10,177 bases of DNA from contig JAFAAP010000191.1 of NCBI GenBank assembly GCA_023426505.1, positions 1-10,177 of the forward strand, read 5' to 3'. Under the pieces are notes generated by a model. It saw only the letters and a list, made by a program, of their open reading frames with translations. It was not told the DNA's origin and searched no databases. The number at the start of each line of letters is the position of its first letter. Position 1 is the stretch's first letter. The position numbers and the translations under genes were made by a program. This stretch comes from Pseudomonadota bacterium (GTDB lineage Bacteria; Pseudomonadota; Alphaproteobacteria; Rhizobiales; Beijerinckiaceae). Positions 7,009 through 10,177 of this stretch are shown one piece after another.

Positions 7009-7035
7009 CGACGCAGGAGTTTTCCTCCTGCGTCG
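7009..7035. terminator. Perfect 11-bp hairpin between convergent genes
   Basis: CGACGCAGGAG (7009-7019) and CTCCTGCGTCG (7025-7035) are exact reverse complements around a five-base loop TTTTC. The hairpin lies 6 bases after the EamA stop and about 58 bases after the stop of the minus-strand small gene, so it can serve both transcripts. There is no long T-tract on the plus strand. On the minus strand the stem is followed by TCGTTTATAG, moderately T-rich. A bidirectional terminator is the best reading. Confidence 0.65.
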
Positions 7036-7092
7036 GTCACTATTCCCATCTTGCCTCGACGCGCAGGGTCAGTCGAAACCCTGCCTAAGCGA

Positions 7093-7176
7093 TCAGCTCA
7101 GGTAGCCGAGGAAGAAGAGGATGAGGATGATCGGCAGCGGAATGCCGATGAGCCAAAGAAGACCGCCTTTCAACAT
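7093..7176 (-). CDS. 27-residue hydrophobic membrane peptide, likely stress-induced
   Basis: This is a very small gene that automated annotation will often miss. It encodes 27 residues: a short basic start MLKGG, then an almost continuous hydrophobic helix (LLWLIGIPLPIILILFFLG) and a tail YLS. The centre has a striking I-P-L-P pair of prolines. A GGGAG lies 7 bases before the ATG at 7176, which is ideal spacing. Further upstream is a consensus EcfG stress promoter, and a hairpin lies downstream, so it forms a complete single-gene unit. Codons are high-GC at third positions, like the neighbours. It is probably a single-pass or hairpin-like inner-membrane peptide. I recall similar tiny peptides with a GIPxPIIL core in other proteobacteria, but their function is not known to me. 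Membership of the general stress response is inferred from the promoter. Confidence 0.75.
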   Translation of the reverse strand: MLKGGLLWLIGIPLPIILILFFLGYLS

Positions 7177-7206
7177 CTCTAATCTCCCAATGTTGCGTGC
7201 GGGAAC

Positions 7207-7231
7207 AACGAACTGGGCTGTGGCGGGTTCC
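7207..7231 (-). promoter_or_regulatory. EcfG (general stress response sigma factor) promoter for the 27-residue peptide
   Basis: On the minus strand GGAACC (7231-7226) and CGTT (7210-7207) are separated so that the site reads GGAAC-N16-CGTT. This is a full match to the alphaproteobacterial EcfG/SigT consensus (GGAAC-N16/17-CGTT) of the PhyR-NepR-EcfG stress response. The expected transcript start near 7200 leaves a leader of about 24 bases that contains the Shine-Dalgarno. Position, spacing and orientation all fit the small gene downstream. Confidence 0.7.
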
Positions 7232-7293
7232 ACTTAAGCTTGGGATCGGCGATCCAGGCCTTGTTCACGTCCGCACCGGAGGAGCCGGGGTCC

Positions 7294-7315
7294 GCAACGG
7301 CAGAGGCTCCGTTGC
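7294..7315. promoter_or_regulatory. Perfect inverted repeat upstream of nadE
   Basis: GCAACGG (7294-7300) and CCGTTGC (7309-7315) form a perfect 7+7 inverted repeat with an 8-base spacer, ending 33 bases before the nadE start. It could be a repressor or activator operator, or a hairpin in the message. It overlaps a weak promoter-like pair, TTGCTG (7312-7317) and TACATC (7335-7340) 17 bases apart. That pair would give an almost leaderless transcript, in keeping with the lack of a Shine-Dalgarno before nadE. I cannot assign a regulator. Confidence 0.35.
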
Positions 7316-7348
7316 TGCTCGCGGGCGCACGCGCTACATCCTCGGGTC

Positions 7349-9082
7349 ATGGCTCAGCACAGACTCACCATCGCCCTCGCGCAGCTCAACCCCGTCGTCG
7401 GCGACGTGGCCGGCAATGAGCGCAGGGCCCGCGAAGCACGCGCCGAAGCGGCCCGCATGGGCGCCGACATCGTGATGTTCACGGAGCTCTTCCTCGCGGG
7501 CTATCCGCCCGAGGACCTCGTGCTCAAGCCCGCGTTCCAGGATGCCTGCCGGGCGGCCCTGGAGCGGCTCGCCCGCGAGACGGCGGATGGCGGGCCCGCC
7601 ATGCTGATCGGCCTGCCCTGGCGCGACGGTGAGTTCCTCTACAACGCCTATGCGCTTCTCGACGGCGGCGCGATCTCCGTGCGCTATAAGGTCGATCTGC
7701 CCAATTACGGCGTCTTCGACGAGAAGCGTGTCTTCGAGCCCGGACCGCTGCCGGGCCCGGTGAACTTCCGCGGCATCCGCCTCGGGCTCCCGGTCTGCGA
7801 GGACATCTGGGCCGGGGACGTGGTCGAATGCCTGGCGGAGACCGGCGCCGAGATGCTGCTGGTGCCCAATGGCTCGCCCTATTGGCGCGGCAAGACGGAG
7901 GAGCGCTTCAACATCGCGGCCGCGCGTGTGACCGAGAGCGGCCTGCCGCTCGTCTATCTCAACGAGGTCGGCGGCCAGGACGAGTTGGTCTTCGACGGCG
8001 CCTCCTTCGTGCTCAACGCCGATTGCTCGCTGGCCTGCCAGCTCCCGGCCTACGAGGAGGCGATCGCTCTCACGGTGTGGGAGAAGTCGGAGGGGGGCTG
8101 GGCCTGCATGGACGCCCCGAAAGTGACGGTGGAGGACGGCGACGAGGCGGATTATGCCGCCTGCGTGCTCGGTCTGCGCGACTACGTGGAGAAGAACCGC
8201 TTTCCCGGCGTGGTGCTCGGCCTGTCGGGCGGCATCGATTCCGCCATCTGCGCCGCTCTCGCGGTGGATGCGCTCGGGCCTGAGCGCGTGCATTGCGTGA
8301 TGCTGCCCTACCGCTACACCTCGGACGAATCCTTGCGCGACGCGCAGGCCTGCACCCGCGCGCTCGGCGTCCGCTACGACACGCTGCCCATAGCACCATC
8401 CGTCGAAGGCTTCGAGGACCTGCTCGCGCCTCTGTTCGCCGGCAGGCCGCGGGACATCACGGAAGAAAACCTCCAGAGCCGCGCCCGCGGCACGATCCTC
8501 ATGGCGATCTCGAACAAGTTCGGCGCCATGGTGGTGACGACCGGCAACAAGTCCGAGATGTCGGTGGGCTACGCCACGATCTACGGCGACATGAACGGCG
8601 GCTACAACCCGATCAAGGACCTCTACAAGACCGAGGTCTACCGCCTCTCGCACTTGCGCAACCGGTGGAAGCCGAAGGGTGCGCTCGGACCGGATGGCGT
8701 CGTGATCCCGCCGAACATCCTGGCGAAGGCGCCGACCGCCGAGCTGCGCGAAGGCCAGAAGGACCAGGATTCCCTGCCGCCCTACGACGTGCTCGACGAA
8801 ATCCTGCGCGGCCTCGTGGAGCAAGAGCTGCGGGTGTCGGAGATCGTCGCGAAAGGGCACGACGAGGAAACCGTCCGCAAGGTGGAGCGGCTGCTCTACC
8901 TCGCCGAGTACAAGCGCCGCCAGGCGCCGCCCGGCGTGAAGGTCACGCGCCGCAACTTCGGCCGCGACCGGCGCTACCCCATCGTCAACCGCTTCCGCGA
9001 CGACGGGCTGGCGGCGCACCGGACCGACGAGGCCTTGGAGCGCGCCACCGGCAAGCCGCGGATCGGTGGGGTGGACATCTGA
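7349..9082 (+). CDS. nadE: Glutamine-dependent NAD+ synthetase
   Basis: This enzyme makes NAD+ from nicotinic acid adenine dinucleotide, ATP and glutamine, the last step of NAD synthesis, in the cytoplasm. The 577-residue protein has two domains. The N-terminal nitrilase-type glutaminase (about 1-260) has its catalytic triad Glu46 (FTELF), Lys114 (RYKVDLPNYG) and Cys150 (LPVCEDIW). The C-terminal synthetase (about 270-577) has the PP-loop LSGGIDSA at 292-299 for ATP pyrophosphate, plus TTGNKSEMSVGYATIYGDMNGGYNPI, here best recognised by TTGNKSE and YGDMNGG. The C-terminus has the expected RRQAPPGVKVT block. Length and motifs fit the two-domain bacterial enzyme and exclude the short ammonia-only NadE. 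No good Shine-Dalgarno precedes the ATG at 7349, but the next landmark (IALAQLNPVVGD) lies so close to the start that a later start is unlikely. Confidence 0.96.
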   Translation: MAQHRLTIALAQLNPVVGDVAGNERRAREARAEAARMGADIVMFTELFLAGYPPEDLVLKPAFQDACRAALERLARETADGGPAMLIGLPWRDGEFLYNAYALLDGGAISVRYKVDLPNYGVFDEKRVFEPGPLPGPVNFRGIRLGLPVCEDIWAGDVVECLAETGAEMLLVPNGSPYWRGKTEERFNIAAARVTESGLPLVYLNEVGGQDELVFDGASFVLNADCSLACQLPAYEEAIALTVWEKSEGGWACMDAPKVTVEDGDEADYAACVLGLRDYVEKNRFPGVVLGLSGGIDSAICAALAVDALGPERVHCVMLPYRYTSDESLRDAQACTRALGVRYDTLPIAPSVEGFEDLLAPLFAGRPRDITEENLQSRARGTILMAISNKFGAMVVTTGNKSEMSVGYATIYGDMNGGYNPIKDLYKTEVYRLSHLRNRWKPKGALGPDGVVIPPNILAKAPTAELREGQKDQDSLPPYDVLDEILRGLVEQELRVSEIVAKGHDEETVRKVERLLYLAEYKRRQAPPGVKVTRRNFGRDRRYPIVNRFRDDGLAAHRTDEALERATGKPRIGGVDI

Positions 9083-9083
9083 C

Positions 9084-9123
9084 GCTCCGCTCCCCGGCAA
9101 CCCGAAGGGCTGGGGTGCGGAGC
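9084..9123 (+). terminator. Hairpin directly after nadE, possible terminator
   Basis: GCTCCGC (9084-9090) pairs with GCGGAGC (9117-9123). After a T-T mismatch CCCC (9092-9095) pairs with GGGG (9112-9115), and a small inner CCC-GAA-GGG lies at 9101-9109. It begins one base after the nadE stop. No T-tract follows, so it may be a rho-assisted terminator, a 3'-end stabiliser or part of a spacer repeat. Confidence 0.4.
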
Positions 9124-9147
9124 CTGGCATCGCTTCGGGGCCGGTTC

Positions 9148-9172
9148 TTCCCTCCCCCTTGCGGGGAGGGGA
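9148..9172. repeat. CCCTCCCC-CTTGC-GGGGAGGG palindrome (dispersed Rhizobiales-type spacer repeat)
   Basis: CCCTCCCC (9150-9157) and GGGGAGGG (9163-9170) are exact reverse complements around CTTGC. The stem extends by a T-G and a T-A pair to 9148/9172. This C-tract/CTTGC/G-tract palindrome is a common repeated element in spacers of Rhizobiales genomes. A related C-rich run (CTTCCCCTCCGC) follows at about 9205-9216. Only one copy is visible here, so the repeat status comes from general knowledge. Confidence 0.5.
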
Positions 9173-9284
9173 TCGGTCGGTGTCGCGCTTGCCCGCCGGC
9201 TATCCTTCCCCTCCGCTAAGCTCCGGCCGGGAATGATAGGGGACCCCTTGCGCCGCGCAGCGCCCTTCGTCATAGGGTTTCGGT

Positions 9285-10177
9285 ATGTCAAAGCCCATCG
9301 TCCGCTTCGCCCCGTCCCCGACCGGGCTCATCCATATCGGCAACACCCGCGTGGCCCTGCTCAACGCGCTCTATGCGCGCCGGGAGGGCGGGACGTTCAT
9401 CCTCCGGTTCGACGACACGGACCTGGAGCGGTCGAAGCGGGAATATGCCGACGCGATCGAGTTCGACCTGAGGTGGCTGGGCGTGCCGCCGGACGTCACG
9501 GTGCGCCAGTCGGAGCGGTTCGACCTCTATGACGACGTGGCCGAGCGCCTGCGGATCTCCGGGCGGCTCTATGCCTGCTACGAGACGCCCGAGGAGCTGG
9601 AGTTCCGCCGCAAGCGCCAGCTCGCCCGCGGCCTGCCTCCGATCTACGACCGCGCCGCCCTGAAGCTGACGGAGGCCGAGAAGGAGAAGCTGGAGGCGGA
9701 GGGGCGCCGGCCGCACTGGCGGTTCCTTTTGGAGCACCGGGTCGTGCCCTGGACCGACATGATCCGCGGCGATTGCCATGTGGATTGCGCCTCGCTCTCG
9801 GACCCGGTGCTGGTGCGCGAGGACGGGACCTATCTCTACACGCTGCCCTCGGTGGCCGACGACATCGAGATGAAGATCTCGCATGTGATCCGTGGCGAGG
9901 ACCACGTCACCAACACGGCGGTGCAGATCCAGATCATCCAGGCGCTCGGCGGAGCGCTGCCGATCTTCGGCCATCACAATCTCTTGACCACCGCGAGCGG
10001 CGAGGGGCTCTCGAAGCGCACCGGCGCGCTGTCGCTCGGCTCGCTGGCCGAGGCCGGATACGAGCCGATGGCGGTCGCCTCGCTCGCCGTCGAGGTCGGC
10101 ATGTCCGGTTCGATCGAGGCGCTGCCGAGCCTCGACGCGCTGGCGGCGCGGCTGGACCTGTCCGCAGTCTCCCAGTC
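9285..10177 (+). CDS. gltX: Glutamate--tRNA ligase (5' part, runs off right edge)
   Basis: This class I aminoacyl-tRNA synthetase attaches glutamate to tRNA. 297 residues are visible of an expected 450-480. The N-terminus RFAPSPTGLIHIGNTR carries the HIGH motif in the form HIGN (residues 17-20), followed by RFDDTDLERSKREYADAI. The KMSKS loop appears as GLSKR (241-245). The call GluRS rather than GlnRS rests on the RFAPSPTG and DDTD blocks; alphaproteobacteria generally lack GlnRS. The RFDDTD wording and CYETPEELEFRRKRQLARG, here recognised by CYETPEEL and RKRQLARGLPP, resemble the second GluRS (GltX2) of the two found in many alphaproteobacteria. The Cys pattern of the zinc-binding GluRS type is absent from that insert. 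AGGG lies 7 bases before the ATG at 9285. No clear promoter is visible in the 200-base spacer. Confidence 0.93.
   Translation, partial: MSKPIVRFAPSPTGLIHIGNTRVALLNALYARREGGTFILRFDDTDLERSKREYADAIEFDLRWLGVPPDVTVRQSERFDLYDDVAERLRISGRLYACYETPEELEFRRKRQLARGLPPIYDRAALKLTEAEKEKLEAEGRRPHWRFLLEHRVVPWTDMIRGDCHVDCASLSDPVLVREDGTYLYTLPSVADDIEMKISHVIRGEDHVTNTAVQIQIIQALGGALPIFGHHNLLTTASGEGLSKRTGALSLGSLAEAGYEPMAVASLAVEVGMSGSIEALPSLDALAARLDLSAVSQ

Noticed and set aside
7334..9130. A 598-codon minus-strand frame opposite nadE
   Set aside because: nadE on the plus strand has a complete set of glutaminase and synthetase motifs. The antisense product has no recognisable domain.
1..10177. CRISPR arrays, tRNA or rRNA genes, insertion sequences, prophage, toxin-antitoxin or defence genes
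   Set aside because: No regularly spaced direct repeats, no tRNA-like cloverleaf, no transposase or integrase motifs and no flanking terminal repeats were seen on either strand.

Overview
The window is high-GC, tightly packed alphaproteobacterial chromosome, most likely from the order Hyphomicrobiales. A Methylobacteriaceae or Microvirga-like host is my guess, based on codon use and gene families, not on a search. Supporting signs are a type II DAHP synthase, a second-type glutamyl-tRNA synthetase, a promoter matching the EcfG general-stress-response consensus, and GC-rich palindromic spacer repeats of the kind common in Rhizobiales. Nearly all of it is core metabolism. I see no phage, insertion sequence, CRISPR array, toxin-antitoxin pair, defence island or RNA gene.

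Layout. At the left edge, on the minus strand, lie tctC (periplasmic binding protein) and the start of tctB (small membrane subunit) of a tripartite tricarboxylate transporter. They are separated by a hairpin plus T-tract that probably terminates part of the transcription after tctC. A 139-base divergent spacer follows. Then on the plus strand come an O-antigen-ligase-family membrane protein and glutathione reductase (gor), which overlap by four bases (ATGA). After gor is a spacer of about 270 bases holding a long imperfect palindrome, then a type II DAHP synthase (first step of the shikimate pathway) with a clear terminator. Next are a 63-residue single-pass membrane protein and an EamA-family drug/metabolite transporter, both plus strand.

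Between the EamA gene and nadE sits a very small minus-strand gene (7093-7176) encoding a 27-residue hydrophobic peptide. It has a good Shine-Dalgarno and, just upstream, GGAAC-N16-CGTT, a full match to the EcfG extracytoplasmic sigma factor consensus. This is the most interesting item in the window. nadE (glutamine-dependent NAD+ synthetase) follows, then a repeat-rich spacer of about 200 bases, and finally the 5' two-thirds of a glutamyl-tRNA synthetase gene that runs off the right edge.

How the genes relate. They do not form one pathway. The window is a series of short transcription units: carboxylate uptake, envelope polysaccharide plus thiol redox, aromatic amino-acid entry, export, a stress peptide, NAD synthesis and tRNA charging. 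I found no convincing new multi-gene system. The regulatory and small-protein details are what deserve a second look.
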